Under the pieces are notes generated by a model. That model was not told the origin of the DNA. It was given only the letters and a program-made list of their open reading frames with translations, and did no database searches. From NCBI GenBank assembly GCA_031290985.1, contig JARLJW010000072.1:1-34416 (forward strand): a stretch of 34,416 nt of DNA. Reading direction: 5' to 3'. Positions 9,045 to 19,122 of the stretch are shown piece after piece. Made by a program: the position numbers and the translations under genes. The stretch comes from Verrucomicrobiia bacterium. Lineage in GTDB: Bacteria; Verrucomicrobiota; Verrucomicrobiia; Limisphaerales; UBA11358. How positions within the stretch are numbered: the first letter of the stretch is position 1; every line of letters starts with the position of its first letter.

Positions 9045-10247
9045 ATGACCCCACCCAGTGCTGACGAGAGGCAGACCGATGTGCATCCGGCGGGCCCACA
9101 ACCGGATCGCGAAGGCGCGGCCATGATTCCGGAACCTGCTGGCGGGGCGACGGTTGAATTTTCGAACCAGCAGCATGAGGTTTTGCTGGCGGCTTTGAAT
9201 GAAAGTCATGAAAAATTTCAGCAGCTCGCGAACAATCTTCACGATGTCTTCTGGATCCGGTCGCCGGACCTGCGCGAGCTGCATTACATCAGTCCGGCGT
9301 TTGAGCGGATCTGGGGCCGTTCGCTGGCAAGTCTGCGGGAAAATCCGCAACAGTGGGCCGACTTCATCCTGCCCGAAGACCGGGAGCGGGTCGTGCGCGC
9401 TTTCGCGGACCTGACCGGCGACCAGCCCGGCTTGGACCTTGAGTATCGTATTGTCCGGCCGGACGGCGAACAACGCTGGGTGCATGTGCGGGGGTTTCAA
9501 GTCCGGGACGCCGCCGGCAAGCTGATCCGCCACGCCGGGATTGTCACGGACATCACCGCGCGAAAACGCGCGGAGACGCAGGCGGCCGATGTTCTGCGCC
9601 AGTTGAATGATCTCAAAGCGGCCCTGGACGAACACGCCATCGTCGCGATCACCGACGTCACCGGGAAGATCACGTATGTGAACGAAAAATTCTGCGCGAT
9701 TTCTAAATATTCCCGCGCCGAACTGCTCGGCCGGGACCACCGCATCATCAATTCCGGATTTCATCCCCGGGAGTTCATGCAAGACTTGTGGTCGACGATC
9801 AGCGCCGGGCGGGTTTGGAAGGGCGAGATCAAGAACCGGGCCAAGGACGGCGCTTTTTACTGGGTGAAAGCCACCATCATGCCGTGCCTGGGGGCGGACG
9901 GACGGCCCCATCAATACATCGCCATCCGGGCGGACATCACGGAGCGAAAACGTTTCGAACTGGAGCTTCAGGCGGCCAACCAGCAGCTCTCGCAAGCCCT
10001 TTCCCGGGTGAAGCAGTTGAAGGCCTTGCTGCCCATCTGCAGTTATTGCAAGAAAATCCGCGATGACCAGGACTACTGGCAATCCGTCGAAGGCTATATC
10101 AGCGAGCATACCGACGCGCATTTCAGCCACGGCATCTGTCCGGAGTGCCTGGCGGAAAATTTCCCTGCCGAGTTGCAAAGCATGATCACCGCTGATGAAA
10201 GCGCACCGGGGATAGAGCCTCAAAGCCATGAAGATCCTGAATGTTGA
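9045..10247 (+). CDS. PAS-PAS sensory protein with a C-terminal four-cysteine motif, no kinase domain
   Basis: The protein has 400 residues. PAS/PAC domain 1 (about 55-180) is very like the third PAS of the kinase at 1337, sharing [10 protein letters not shown], the EYRIVRPDG segment and VTDIT. PAS 2 (about 195-310) resembles the Aer-type fold (VNEKFCAISKYSRAELLGRDH). The tail has C332-x2-C335 followed by KKIRDD and C365-x2-C368 in GICPEC, a conserved tail seen on other signalling proteins and possibly a zinc or redox site. There is no DHp, ATPase, cyclase or output domain, so it must signal by protein contact or through the tail. It overlaps the next gene by 20 nt, suggesting that the response regulator is its partner. 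The start at 9045 is the first ATG; Met27 is an alternative. Confidence 0.88.
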   Translation: MTPPSADERQTDVHPAGPQPDREGAAMIPEPAGGATVEFSNQQHEVLLAALNESHEKFQQLANNLHDVFWIRSPDLRELHYISPAFERIWGRSLASLRENPQQWADFILPEDRERVVRAFADLTGDQPGLDLEYRIVRPDGEQRWVHVRGFQVRDAAGKLIRHAGIVTDITARKRAETQAADVLRQLNDLKAALDEHAIVAITDVTGKITYVNEKFCAISKYSRAELLGRDHRIINSGFHPREFMQDLWSTISAGRVWKGEIKNRAKDGAFYWVKATIMPCLGADGRPHQYIAIRADITERKRFELELQAANQQLSQALSRVKQLKALLPICSYCKKIRDDQDYWQSVEGYISEHTDAHFSHGICPECLAENFPAELQSMITADESAPGIEPQSHEDPEC

Positions 10248-10887
10248 TGAAAATGAAAACGCGGCCAATTTTGAACTGGTGCGTCTGCAATCGGACACGG
10301 CCGGCCCGGCGGCGGTGCCAGCACGGCCTGGAATGGAGACCTTGGATCACCCGCCGGCGGACGCGGTGATCGCGGATCATGCCCGGGTCACGCCTGACGG
10401 CTGCCTCCAGCCGGTTTTGCCGGTGCCGGAAACCCCGGCTTGCAAGGATTACCCCGCTGCCGCCGTGCCCGAAGCCGGAGCCGCTGCCTGGCCGCCCAGA
10501 GGCCGGATGCTCTTCCGCGGAAATGGCGAGACCGTGCTGGTGGTGGAGGATGATGTCACCTTGAGCAAACTGGTGCGCACCCTCCTGACCCGGCTGAACT
10601 TCAAGGTCCTCGCCGCGTCCAATGGCGCGGAGGCCTTGTTGCAAGTGGCGGAATACCAGGCCGAACTGCGGCTGGTGATCACGGATGTTCACATGCCCAA
10701 CATGGACGGCCTTGAATTTGCGCACGCGCTCAAGGCCAGCCTGCCCCAGGCCGGGATCATCGTCACGAGCGGGAACATCGATGCCGCGGCCGCGGCCGCC
10801 TTCCAGCAGCTCGGCGTCGTGGCGCTGCTCGAAAAGCCGTTTGAAGCCCAGCAACTGGTCGCGTTGCTCCAACAGGTTTTTAAATGA
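10228..10887 (+). CDS. Response regulator with degenerate N-terminal half and intact C-terminal receiver
   Basis: The protein has 219 residues. The C-terminal half (about 100-219) is a complete receiver: acidic pair in LVVEDD, phosphoacceptor D153 in ITDVHMPNMDG, the T/S switch in VTSG and the conserved Lys in LLEKPF. There is no DNA-binding or enzymatic output. The N-terminus starts like a second receiver (MKILNVDENE) but soon becomes a low-complexity Pro/Ala-rich stretch without phosphoacceptor or lysine, so it looks like a decayed receiver. The ATG lies 20 nt inside the preceding PAS gene, so translation is probably coupled. Confidence 0.88.
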   Translation: MKILNVDENENAANFELVRLQSDTAGPAAVPARPGMETLDHPPADAVIADHARVTPDGCLQPVLPVPETPACKDYPAAAVPEAGAAAWPPRGRMLFRGNGETVLVVEDDVTLSKLVRTLLTRLNFKVLAASNGAEALLQVAEYQAELRLVITDVHMPNMDGLEFAHALKASLPQAGIIVTSGNIDAAAAAAFQQLGVVALLEKPFEAQQLVALLQQVFK

Positions 10888-11083
10888 CGGGCAGACCGGC
10901 GGCGGCGTGAACCAGCACCCCCGGCGGCCGCAACGGCGGGCGGTTTGTTCTTTGGAATTTCCCCGGAATCTGGCGCTTTTGGGAATCCCATCGCCAAAAA
11001 TTGTTTGATAAAAGACACAACGGCGCTTGCTTCACGGACGGTGAAACGTTAAATGTTTTTTCGAGCTTCAATAAAACTTTTTT

Positions 11084-12394
11084 ATGGTATCACATACTGG
11101 ACGGCAGACGGCGAATACAAGCAAGGTGCTTTGTGTCATCATGGGTGGCGGGCAGGGGTCGCGGTTGTTTCCGCTGACCAAGGACCGGGCCAAGCCGGCT
11201 GTGCCGCTCGCGGGCAAGTACCGCCTCGTGGACATTCCCATCTCCAACTGCATCAACTCCGGCTTCCGCCGCATCTATGTCCTGACCCAGTTCAACTCCA
11301 CCTCGCTGCACGGCCATATCTCGCGCACGTACAAGTTCGATCATTTTTCCAGCGGCTTCGTGGAGATCCTCGCGGCGCAGCAGACCTTCACCAACACCTC
11401 CTGGTATGAAGGCACGGCGGACGCCGTCCGCAAGAACCTCATGCACTTCATGAACCACGACTTCGACCAGCTCATTATCCTGAGCGGCGACCAGTTGTAC
11501 CGGATGAATTTCGAGGAGGTCGTCACCCAGCACATTGTCACGGGAGCCGAGATCACCGTCGCGACCATGCCGGTGGGCCGCAAGGACTGCCACGCGCTGG
11601 GCATCATGCAGATCGACCACGAAAGCCGCATCACCCGCTTCGTGGAAAAGCCCAAGGAGGAGGCCATCCTCAACACCCTCAAGCTGCCCGACGAAACAAA
11701 AAAAGACCTGGGCATCAAAGGCGAAGGCGATTCCTTCCTGGCCTCGATGGGCATTTATGTTTTCAACCGCAATATCGTCACCGAGCTGCTGGACAACCCG
11801 CTCTCGGATTTCGGCAAGCACATCATCCCGCACGCCATCACCACGCGCCGCGTTTTCTCCTACGTCTACCAGGGCTATTGGGAGGACATCGGCACCATCC
11901 GCTCCTTTTTCGAGGCCAACCTTGACCTCGTGAGCGAGCTGCCGCGGTTCAATTTCTTCGACATGAGCGCGCCCATCTTTTCGCGCCCGCGCTATCTGCC
12001 CGGCTCCAAGATCAACGGCGCACAGATCGACCATGCGGTCATCTCCGACGGCTGCATCATCAACCGGGCGAACATCAACACCAGCATCGTGGGCCTGCGC
12101 ACCATCGTCGGCTCCGGCACCCAATTGAACCGCACCATCGTCCTCGGCAGCGACTACTACGAATCGCAGGAATCGGTGGAAAAAAATGAAAAAGCCGGCC
12201 GCCCGCGCATCGGCATCGGCGAAAACTGCCGCATCGAGAACGCCATCATCGATAAAAACGCCCGCATCGGCAACAACGTCACCATCTCGCCCGCCGGCAA
12301 ACAGGACAATCTCGACCACGAACGCTACTACATCCGCGACGGCATCATCATCATCCCCAAGGACGCCGTCATTCCGCATGGCACGGTGATTTAA
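11084..12394 (+). CDS. glgC: Glucose-1-phosphate adenylyltransferase
   Basis: This is a 436-residue ADP-glucose pyrophosphorylase, which makes ADP-glucose from ATP and glucose-1-phosphate in the first committed step of glycogen synthesis. Motifs in order: GGGQGSRLFPLTKDRAKPAV (nucleotide binding), YRLVDIPISNCINSG, WYEGTADAVRKN, GDQLYRMNF (catalytic Asp), FVEKP (sugar phosphate site), GIYVF, YWEDIGT, then a left-handed beta-helix C-terminus (about 300-436) for allostery and assembly. The pattern is closer to the cyanobacterial/plant type (YRMNF, YWEDIGT) than to the enterobacterial type. It starts at ATG 11084 without a clear ribosome site, after 196 nt with no other gene. A possibly co-transcribed gene begins 21 nt downstream. 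No other glycogen gene is in the window. Confidence 0.96.
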   Translation: MVSHTGRQTANTSKVLCVIMGGGQGSRLFPLTKDRAKPAVPLAGKYRLVDIPISNCINSGFRRIYVLTQFNSTSLHGHISRTYKFDHFSSGFVEILAAQQTFTNTSWYEGTADAVRKNLMHFMNHDFDQLIILSGDQLYRMNFEEVVTQHIVTGAEITVATMPVGRKDCHALGIMQIDHESRITRFVEKPKEEAILNTLKLPDETKKDLGIKGEGDSFLASMGIYVFNRNIVTELLDNPLSDFGKHIIPHAITTRRVFSYVYQGYWEDIGTIRSFFEANLDLVSELPRFNFFDMSAPIFSRPRYLPGSKINGAQIDHAVISDGCIINRANINTSIVGLRTIVGSGTQLNRTIVLGSDYYESQESVEKNEKAGRPRIGIGENCRIENAIIDKNARIGNNVTISPAGKQDNLDHERYYIRDGIIIIPKDAVIPHGTVI

Positions 12395-12415
12395 CCGGTC
12401 GCGGGCCAACTGGCC

Positions 12416-14317
12416 ATGAGAATCAATGGGAGATATTGGCTGCGGTTTGGCCTGTTTTCCGTTTTATTTGGCGTGGCCTTGGCGTTTGTGCCGTTATGGT
12501 TGGATGGCCGTTTGCAGGCGGAAGATTGCACCCTGTTACATTTCCTGTGGTTGAGCGCCATCTTGGCTGCCATCTGTTTTGCCGGCGTGATGGTTCTGGT
12601 GTTTCTGGTGTGGTATCTGAAACCGTTTCTTCGCTGGCTGTTCACGTGGCGGATTCTCAAGCGATGCCTGTTGGTGTTCCTGTTTCTCCTGGCCCTCGTT
12701 TTTGTATTCTATGCGGAAGAAAACTGGCGCGGCCATCGCGCGTGGGAAAATTACAAACACCAACTGGAATCCAAAGGCGAGAGGCTGGACTTCGCCAGTT
12801 TCATTCCCCCGAAAGTGCCGGATGACCAGAACTTCGCCTTCGCCTCCGTGGTCCAAACCAGTTGGAACTGGCTGTTGGACACCAACGGTCATCGGCTGTC
12901 GGCGGAAAACACCAATATCATTCACCGTTTGGAAATTAGCGTATTCCGTACGAACCAGTTTGTCTCCCCCTTGCCTGAATTGCCCAGGGCCGACTGGCGC
13001 ATCGGTGTGCCGGTGGATATGGTCGCCTGCCAATATTACTATCGGGTGATGCTTGTGACGAACCGGTTTCCGGTGAGCTATCCGCATTCGATGCCGGGTG
13101 AATATGACTCTTTCGTAACGACCAACTACATCAATCCGGCTGACACCAACGAAATGATTGAAATCATGGCGCTGGCCACGAATGAGTTTCCGGTTGCACC
13201 GCAAGCGCAGGCACCCGCCGCCGATGTGTTGCTGGCCTTGAGCAAATTTGACGTTGTTTTGGGAGAGCTTGGTGAGGCGGCGAAACGGCCGCAATCCCGA
13301 TTCCCGTTGAACTACGATGCTGATGACCCTTTGGCGATCTCGGTGCCGCATTATGCCCCGCTGACAGATTGCGTCCATGCCCTGAGCCTGCGGGCGAGTG
13401 CCGAATTGGCTGCGAAAAAATCGGCGCTGGCGGTGGCGGATATCCAACTGATCCTGCGTTTGATGGATTCCATCCATGCCGAACCAGTAATTTTCGCTGA
13501 AAATTACCGGTTAGGCTGGTTCCGGTCCGCCCTGCAGCCCGTATGGGAAGGCCTGGCTGGAAATGATTGGACCGAAGCACAATTGATTGAACTGGATGCG
13601 GCGTTGTCCTGGCTTAATTTTGTGGCCGACTATGTCAGCAGTGTTCACATGGAGGCAGCGGTGGATGTGTCGACGGTGGAATATTGCCGGCGCAAGGGAA
13701 ACAAGAAGGTTTTTGCTTACCTCGACGGCAACGACGAGGATGAGGGCAATTCGGACTTTAAAGGCTGGGTGCAGGATATGTCGTACCGGCTCTTCCCAGA
13801 TGGCTGGTATGCCCAAGGAAAACTGCTTCTTTCTGAAGCGGCTTACAAAGGGAATATGCCGGCGGTGGATTTGAAGCAAAGAATATTTCTGCCAGGGATA
13901 TATTCTGACACCAGTGACCGGATGCGCTCGAAGATAGAACTGGCCTCCGGTCCATGGAAGATTTGGGCGCGAATGCTTTATTCGAGCAACAGGCCCAAAC
14001 AATTTGCCAAAGCCCAGGCATGGCGCGACTTGGCCCGCGTGGCCATCGCCTTGGAACGCCACCGGCTGGCGGTGGGAACCTATCCCGAATCACTGGACGC
14101 TCTCTCCCCGCGTTTCCTGGAAAAAGTGCCGCCTGATGTCATCAACGGCCAGCCGCTGCATTATCGCCGCACCGCCGATGGCAGATTCCTGCTCTACTCC
14201 ATCGGCTGGGACGGCGTGGATGACGGCGGGGTGATCTTCAAAACCGACCAGGGCCGGCTGGACGAGAAAAAAGGCGACTGGGTCTGGATGTTCCCGGCCA
14301 TCGGAAATGGCATCTGA
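12416..14317 (+). CDS. Membrane-anchored protein of unknown function
   Basis: I do not recognise a family name. The 633-residue protein opens with three hydrophobic helices (about 9-28, 42-68, 82-101), followed by a large, probably periplasmic region. The C-terminus (about 520-630) has the pattern ALERHRLAVGTYPESLDAL, then PP-V-NGQPL-YRR and LYSIGWDGVDDGG. That arrangement resembles the C-terminal part of type II secretion pseudopilin-like proteins common in Verrucomicrobiota and Planctomycetota. Such genes usually occur in paralogous sets within a genome. The start follows glgC by only 21 nt, so they may be co-transcribed, but a link to glycogen is not shown. Confidence 0.8.
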   Translation: MRINGRYWLRFGLFSVLFGVALAFVPLWLDGRLQAEDCTLLHFLWLSAILAAICFAGVMVLVFLVWYLKPFLRWLFTWRILKRCLLVFLFLLALVFVFYAEENWRGHRAWENYKHQLESKGERLDFASFIPPKVPDDQNFAFASVVQTSWNWLLDTNGHRLSAENTNIIHRLEISVFRTNQFVSPLPELPRADWRIGVPVDMVACQYYYRVMLVTNRFPVSYPHSMPGEYDSFVTTNYINPADTNEMIEIMALATNEFPVAPQAQAPAADVLLALSKFDVVLGELGEAAKRPQSRFPLNYDADDPLAISVPHYAPLTDCVHALSLRASAELAAKKSALAVADIQLILRLMDSIHAEPVIFAENYRLGWFRSALQPVWEGLAGNDWTEAQLIELDAALSWLNFVADYVSSVHMEAAVDVSTVEYCRRKGNKKVFAYLDGNDEDEGNSDFKGWVQDMSYRLFPDGWYAQGKLLLSEAAYKGNMPAVDLKQRIFLPGIYSDTSDRMRSKIELASGPWKIWARMLYSSNRPKQFAKAQAWRDLARVAIALERHRLAVGTYPESLDALSPRFLEKVPPDVINGQPLHYRRTADGRFLLYSIGWDGVDDGGVIFKTDQGRLDEKKGDWVWMFPAIGNGI

Positions 14318-14345
14318 TTTACTTTGCCGGCCCGATGGTTAAAAA

Positions 14346-15101
14346 TTGCGCGTGTCTCAATCAGTAAAAAAATCTGCCGCGGCCGCCAGCCAGCCGCTCC
14401 ACGCTGCCGCGCGCGAGTTGTCCGCGCAGGTGGACCGCTTGAAATTTCAACCGCCCGTCACGCACGTCAGCAACCCGCTCGCCTATGCCTGGGCGGCGCA
14501 TGAACTTTACCTCGAAAAATACGGTGGTGGCAAAAAGCGCGTGATTTTTCTGGGCATGAACCCCGGCCCGTTCGGCATGGCGCAGACCGGCGTGCCCTTT
14601 GGCGAGGTGGCCGCGGTGCGCGACTGGCTGAAAATTTCCGCGCCGGTGACGCGCCCGAAGAACGAGCATCCCAAGCGCCCGGTGTTGGGGTTTGATTGTC
14701 CGCGCTCGGAGGTGAGCGGGCGCCGGTTGTGGGGGTTGTTCGCCGAACGGTTTGGGACGCCGGAGAAGTTTTTCGCGGAGCATTTCGTGGTGAATTATTG
14801 CCCGCTGGTCTTCTGCGAGGCGGGCGGGAAGAATTTCACCCCGGACAAGCTGCCCGTCGCCGAACAGGAAAAATTGTTTGCGGTGTGCGATGAACATCTG
14901 CGGCGCGTCGTGACGGCGCTGGAGCCGGAATGGCTGATCGGGGTGGGCGGTTTCGCCTTGGCCCGGGCCGAAGTCGTGGCGGAAAAATCCGGGGTGAAGC
15001 TGGGCAAGATTTTGCACCCCAGCCCGGCCAGCCCGGCGGCCAATCGCGGCTGGTCGCCGGCGGTAACCCGGCAATTGATCGAACTGGGAATCTGGAAATA
15101 A
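14346..15101 (+). CDS. SMUG1-type uracil-DNA glycosylase (family 3)
   Basis: This 251-residue protein should remove uracil and oxidised pyrimidines from DNA in base-excision repair. Motif 1 is GMNPGPFGMAQTGVPFGEV (about 70-88), the SMUG1 signature with Asn72 in the water-activating position. Motif 2 is HPSPASPAANRGW starting at H224, the DNA-intercalating loop. Length and motif spacing fit single-strand-selective monofunctional glycosylases rather than UdgA or Ung. The start is TTG 14346 or GTG 14352, with no in-frame ATG before the conserved part. SMUG1 is better known from animals but also occurs in some bacteria. It ends in a strong bidirectional terminator. Confidence 0.92.
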   Translation: MRVSQSVKKSAAAASQPLHAAARELSAQVDRLKFQPPVTHVSNPLAYAWAAHELYLEKYGGGKKRVIFLGMNPGPFGMAQTGVPFGEVAAVRDWLKISAPVTRPKNEHPKRPVLGFDCPRSEVSGRRLWGLFAERFGTPEKFFAEHFVVNYCPLVFCEAGGKNFTPDKLPVAEQEKLFAVCDEHLRRVVTALEPEWLIGVGGFALARAEVVAEKSGVKLGKILHPSPASPAANRGWSPAVTRQLIELGIWK

Positions 15102-15103
15102 AA

Positions 15104-15130
15104 AACGCCCCGCTGGATCAGCGGGGCGTT
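15104..15130. terminator. Bidirectional terminator between convergent genes
   Basis: AACGCCCCGCTG and its complement form a 10-12-bp perfect stem around a very short loop (GAT region), starting 2 nt past the glycosylase stop. An A tract precedes it and a T-containing tract follows, so it can serve both the glycosylase and the EF-hand gene ending at 15150. Confidence 0.85.
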
Positions 15131-15149
15131 GGTTGTTTAAAATTCGAGC

Positions 15150-15449
15150 TTACTTGTTGCCCGCCGGAGCGTTCGTGGAGGCGTCGGTGGTGGGCATGGC
15201 TTTCTTCTTGGGGCCGAGACCCACTTTGGCCATCTTTTCCTTGTCTTCCTTGGTCATGGCAGAGCGTTCGGTCTTGTCGAGCTTGCCGTTCTTGTCGGTG
15301 TCGTATTTGGCCAGCATTTCCGTCATGACGGTCTGCTGTTCCGGGGTCAATTCTTTCTTGGCCTTCTTGGTGGCACCCGCATCCTGTGCTTGGACGACGA
15401 TGGCGGAGGCGCAAAGCAGTGCTAGGGTAATCGTGATTAACTTCTTCAT
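15150..15449 (-). CDS. Small secreted EF-hand protein
   Basis: The protein has 99 residues, with a cleavable signal peptide (about 1-22, ending in VQAQ). The mature part is Lys-rich and holds one canonical 12-residue EF-hand loop, D50-T-D-K-N-G-K-L-D-K-T-E61, with all six calcium ligands, so it likely binds calcium in the periplasm. A single EF-hand of this size often dimerises. It is Lys/Thr rich at both ends and ends in NAPAGNK. It is monocistronic and convergent with the glycosylase gene. Confidence 0.85.
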   Translation of the reverse strand: MKKLITITLALLCASAIVVQAQDAGATKKAKKELTPEQQTVMTEMLAKYDTDKNGKLDKTERSAMTKEDKEKMAKVGLGPKKKAMPTTDASTNAPAGNK

Positions 15450-15759
15450 GTTCTTTATGTTATGTTTATGGTTTAAGGCAGTTAAATATCTGCGTAAGGT
15501 GACAGACGTGGCCGGGGTGGCGGGGTTACACTTTTTGTATCCTGCGGCTTATGGCCTTGTTTACCAGCAGTTTAAGCTTGGTTTATCCGGCCGCAGCCGG
15601 CCATAATTCAGCTAAAGCCCGGTCAATTCGAGGCCGATGTGACAAAGAATCAGTGGTTTTGACCACGGGCGCGGGATTTTTGTTTTGCGTTGTCAATCCG
15701 TGCTGATTACGGTCAAAAGATGTTGATTCAGAAGGCCAGAAACCCATTTTCCGCGATCC
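15450..15759. other. Divergent intergenic region, nothing distinctive
   Basis: This stretch separates the EF-hand gene (minus) from the kinase operon (plus) and should contain both promoters. I see only a short GC palindrome near 15587-15602 (CCGGCC...GGCCGG type). There is no convincing promoter, RNA gene or coding frame. Confidence 0.4.
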
Positions 15760-18700
15760 ATGGTTAAAGCCGCCGGTATTCAAAGACGCACCGCCGCCAC
15801 AATGTTGGGGACGGCGTTGCTGGCTTTGATCGTTCTGGTCACCGTATTGGTGATTCAACGGGTCGGATCGAGGGAAGCGCGCGTCGAACAAACGTTCGGG
15901 CCCTATGCGGAACTGGTGGCGACCGCCGCCGTGCCGGCGGTGGCCGCGAAAAACCGGCCGGCCGCCATGGATATCCTCGCCACGCTCAAAGCCAACCCGC
16001 AAATCCTCCGCGCGGACATCGTGCTGTCCGATGGCCGCACGCTGGCCACGTACCCGGCCGGCAATCCGCCGATCGATACGAACCTCCTCTACCGCCCTTG
16101 GGGAATTTATCTCGCCGGCAACACGGCGGAACTCATCTCCACCATCACCGCCACCAACGGCGGCACCGCGCGGTTGTATTTGCGCATCAGCCAGAAAAAA
16201 TTGCGCGAGCACGATTTCCAGGCGCTGGTCGGGGCGGTGGCCGGGGGGATTTTCATGTTGCTGGTCCTGGGGGTGGCGCAGTTCTTTCTGCTGCGCCAGC
16301 GGGTGCTGCGCCCCATCGAACGGCTGGCCACCGCCACCGTGCAGGCGGCCGAGCATGGGAATTACCGGGAACGCGTCCCGGCGGACGGCCAGGATGAACT
16401 CGCCGTGCTGGGGAAAAACCTCAACCTGCTGCTCGCCAGCGTCGGGTCGCGCGAGGCCGCCCTGCGGCGCCTGTCAAAATTGCAGCAGACGATCTTGAAC
16501 GAAGCCGCCTACGCCATCATCTCCACCGATACCAAGGGGCTGATCACCAGCTTCAACCCGGCGGCCGAATGGCTGCTCGGTTGCCCGGCGGCGGAAGTGA
16601 TCGGCCGCCGGTCCGAGGCGGATTTTCACGACCCGGAAGAACTGGCGGCGCGCGCGCGGGACCTGTCCGCGCAGCAGGGGCGCGAGGTCGCCCCCAATTT
16701 TGAGGCGGTGGTGGGCCTGTCCGCGCACAAGCTGCCACTTGAGGCCGAATGGACTTTCGTGCGCCAAGACGGCTCCCGCGTGCCGGTGCTCCTGTCCGTG
16801 ACGATGCTGCGGGATGAGGAAAATCAGGCGGCCGGATTTCTCTGCATGGCGGTGGACATCATGCGGCGGAAAAAGGCCGTCGCGGAACTCAAGGAGCGGG
16901 AGGAAAAATACCGGCATCTCTTCGACAACATGACCACGGGTTTCGCGTTGAGCGAGGTCATCCGCGATGAAACCGGCCGGGCCGTGGACTACCGTTATCT
17001 GGAGGTGAACCCCGCCTTCGAGCGGCAGACCGGCTGGCCGGCGGCGGAGGTGATCGGAAAAACCGCCCGGGAGGTCATGACGCACGTCGAGGAGCGGTCG
17101 GTCGAGATTTATGGCCAGGTGGCCGCCACCGGCGAGCCGGTCGCCTATCAGATCTATTCCGTCGTGCTGGGAAAGCATTTTGATGTCTGGGCGTTCTCGC
17201 CGAAGCGCGGCCAGTGCGCCGTGGTTTTCTCGGACATCTCGGAGCGGAAAAATTTCGAGGCCGAGTCGCGCCAGAAGACCTCCTTGCTGGAGGCGACCTT
17301 GCAGGCCACCGCGGACGGCATCCTCGTGGTGTCCGGCAACGGGCGGATCACCAGCTACAACAGGCAGCTCGTCGAGCTGTGGCGCGTGCCGCCGGGGCTC
17401 CTGGACACGAACGACGCGCTGTTGCTGGGCGAATTTTTCCTCAACCAATTGAGCCATCCTTCCGCGCTGGCCCGGCGGATGCAGCAGTTCAATGACACTT
17501 CCAAGTCCGAGACCTTCGACGTGCTGGAGTTTGCGGACGGCCGCATCATGGAGCGGTTCTCGCGCCCGCAATTCGTCGAGGGCCGGGTCGTGGGCCGGGT
17601 GTGGAGCTTCCGCGACGTGACCGCGGCCCGGCGCGCCGAGACGGCGCTCCGTGAAAACGAGCACAAGTTCAAGACCCTCTTCGAGACGGCGAACGATGCC
17701 ATCCTGCTCATGAGCGAGGCGGTTTTCCTGGACTGCAACCAGAAGGCCGAAAAGACTTATGGTTGCGACCGGGACCAGATCATCGGCACCTCGCCCATCG
17801 ATTTCTCACCTGAACACCAGGCGGACGGCGTGCCGTCCCGGGTGCGGGCGGCGGAAAAGATCAGCGCCGCGCTGGCCGGGCACCCGCAATTTTTCGAATG
17901 GATCCATTGCCGCGCCGATGGCGCGCCTTTTAACGCCGAGGTCAGCTTGAACCGGATCGACCTGCGCGGCGAGCCGGTGATCCAGGCCATCGTGCGCGAC
18001 ATCACCCTCCGCAAACAGGCCGAGGCGGCGCAACGCGAGGCGGAGGAGCTGTACCGCACCCTGGTCAACACCTCGCCGGACGGCATCGCGGTCATGGACA
18101 TGGAGGGGCGGATCCGTTTTTCGTCGCCGAAGGACCTCGAGATGTTCGGGCTGCCGGACATGGATGCCAAGCTGGGCCGGCACATGCTGGAATTTGTCGC
18201 GCCGGGCGAGCGGGAGCGCGTCACCCAGGCCCTGCTCCAGGCGTTCATGGGCAACATCGAGCGCAACCAGCGGTTCATGATGCTCCGCGCCGACGGCTCG
18301 CTGTTCATGGCCGAGGTGAACGGCACCCTGTTGCGCGACGGCCTGGGCGTGGCGCGCGGGCTGATGCTCGTCACGCGCGATGTGACCGACCGCCAGCACC
18401 AGGAGGATGAATTAAAAAAGAAGAACGAAGAGCTCGAGCGGTTCACCTACACCGTGTCGCACGACCTGAAAAGCCCGCTCATCACGATCAAGGGGTTTGC
18501 CGGCGCGTTGCTGACGGACGCCAAGGCCGGGCGCACGGACCGGCTGACGGATGATTTGAAACGGGTGGTGGTGGCGGCCGACAAGATGGGGCAGCTGCTC
18601 AACGGCCTGCTGGAACTTTCCCGCGTCGGGCGCATCATCAACCCGCCCGTGCGGGTTTCCCTGACCAAGCTCGCCGACGATGTGGTGGAGCTGCTCTCCG

Positions 18701-19122
18701 GCTCCATCAAGCAGCGCGGCGCGCGCATCACGGTGCAACGCGACCTGCCCGTGGTCAACGGCGACCCGCAACGGCTCCAGCAGGTGCTGCAAAACCTGAT
18801 CGAGAACGCGCTCAAGTTCGGGCGCGAGGCCCGGCCGCCGGTGATCGAGGTGGGGGCCGAAATCCGGGCGGGCCAGACGCTTTTCTTCGTCCGGGACGAC
18901 GGTCGCGGCATCGAGCCGCGTTTTCAGGAAACGGTTTTCGGCCTGTTCAACAAGCTGGATGCCCGCAGCGAAGGCACCGGCATCGGCCTGGCGCTGGTGC
19001 GCCGGATCGTCGAGTTTCACGGCGGCCGCGTCTGGGTTGAACCCGGGGCCGACGGCCTGGGCACGGTTTTTTATTTCACTCTGGCACCGGGTGGGGCAAC
19101 ATCGGGAGGTTTGCAACCATGA
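15760..19122 (+). CDS. Membrane sensor histidine kinase, periplasmic sensor-HAMP-PAS(x5)-HisKA-HATPase
   Basis: The protein has 1120 residues. TM1 (about 14-33), a short periplasmic sensor of about 110 residues resembling CHASE8-type domains, and TM2 (about 155-178) are followed by HAMP (about 180-232). Five PAS modules follow (about 245-875); the third ends in RVWSFRDVT and is related to the fourth PAS of the kinase at 1337. The DHp has H901 in VSHDLKSPL and the ATPase has N box [24 protein letters not shown] and [13 protein letters not shown]. The FNKLD form is typical of the phytochrome-like kinase group that works with Rcp1-type single-domain receivers, and such a receiver follows immediately (ATGA overlap). 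The signal is unknown. Confidence 0.95.
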   Translation: MVKAAGIQRRTAATMLGTALLALIVLVTVLVIQRVGSREARVEQTFGPYAELVATAAVPAVAAKNRPAAMDILATLKANPQILRADIVLSDGRTLATYPAGNPPIDTNLLYRPWGIYLAGNTAELISTITATNGGTARLYLRISQKKLREHDFQALVGAVAGGIFMLLVLGVAQFFLLRQRVLRPIERLATATVQAAEHGNYRERVPADGQDELAVLGKNLNLLLASVGSREAALRRLSKLQQTILNEAAYAIISTDTKGLITSFNPAAEWLLGCPAAEVIGRRSEADFHDPEELAARARDLSAQQGREVAPNFEAVVGLSAHKLPLEAEWTFVRQDGSRVPVLLSVTMLRDEENQAAGFLCMAVDIMRRKKAVAELKEREEKYRHLFDNMTTGFALSEVIRDETGRAVDYRYLEVNPAFERQTGWPAAEVIGKTAREVMTHVEERSVEIYGQVAATGEPVAYQIYSVVLGKHFDVWAFSPKRGQCAVVFSDISERKNFEAESRQKTSLLEATLQATADGILVVSGNGRITSYNRQLVELWRVPPGLLDTNDALLLGEFFLNQLSHPSALARRMQQFNDTSKSETFDVLEFADGRIMERFSRPQFVEGRVVGRVWSFRDVTAARRAETALRENEHKFKTLFETANDAILLMSEAVFLDCNQKAEKTYGCDRDQIIGTSPIDFSPEHQADGVPSRVRAAEKISAALAGHPQFFEWIHCRADGAPFNAEVSLNRIDLRGEPVIQAIVRDITLRKQAEAAQREAEELYRTLVNTSPDGIAVMDMEGRIRFSSPKDLEMFGLPDMDAKLGRHMLEFVAPGERERVTQALLQAFMGNIERNQRFMMLRADGSLFMAEVNGTLLRDGLGVARGLMLVTRDVTDRQHQEDELKKKNEELERFTYTVSHDLKSPLITIKGFAGALLTDAKAGRTDRLTDDLKRVVVAADKMGQLLNGLLELSRVGRIINPPVRVSLTKLADDVVELLSGSIKQRGARITVQRDLPVVNGDPQRLQQVLQNLIENALKFGREARPPVIEVGAEIRAGQTLFFVRDDGRGIEPRFQETVFGLFNKLDARSEGTGIGLALVRRIVEFHGGRVWVEPGADGLGTVFYFTLAPGGATSGGLQP

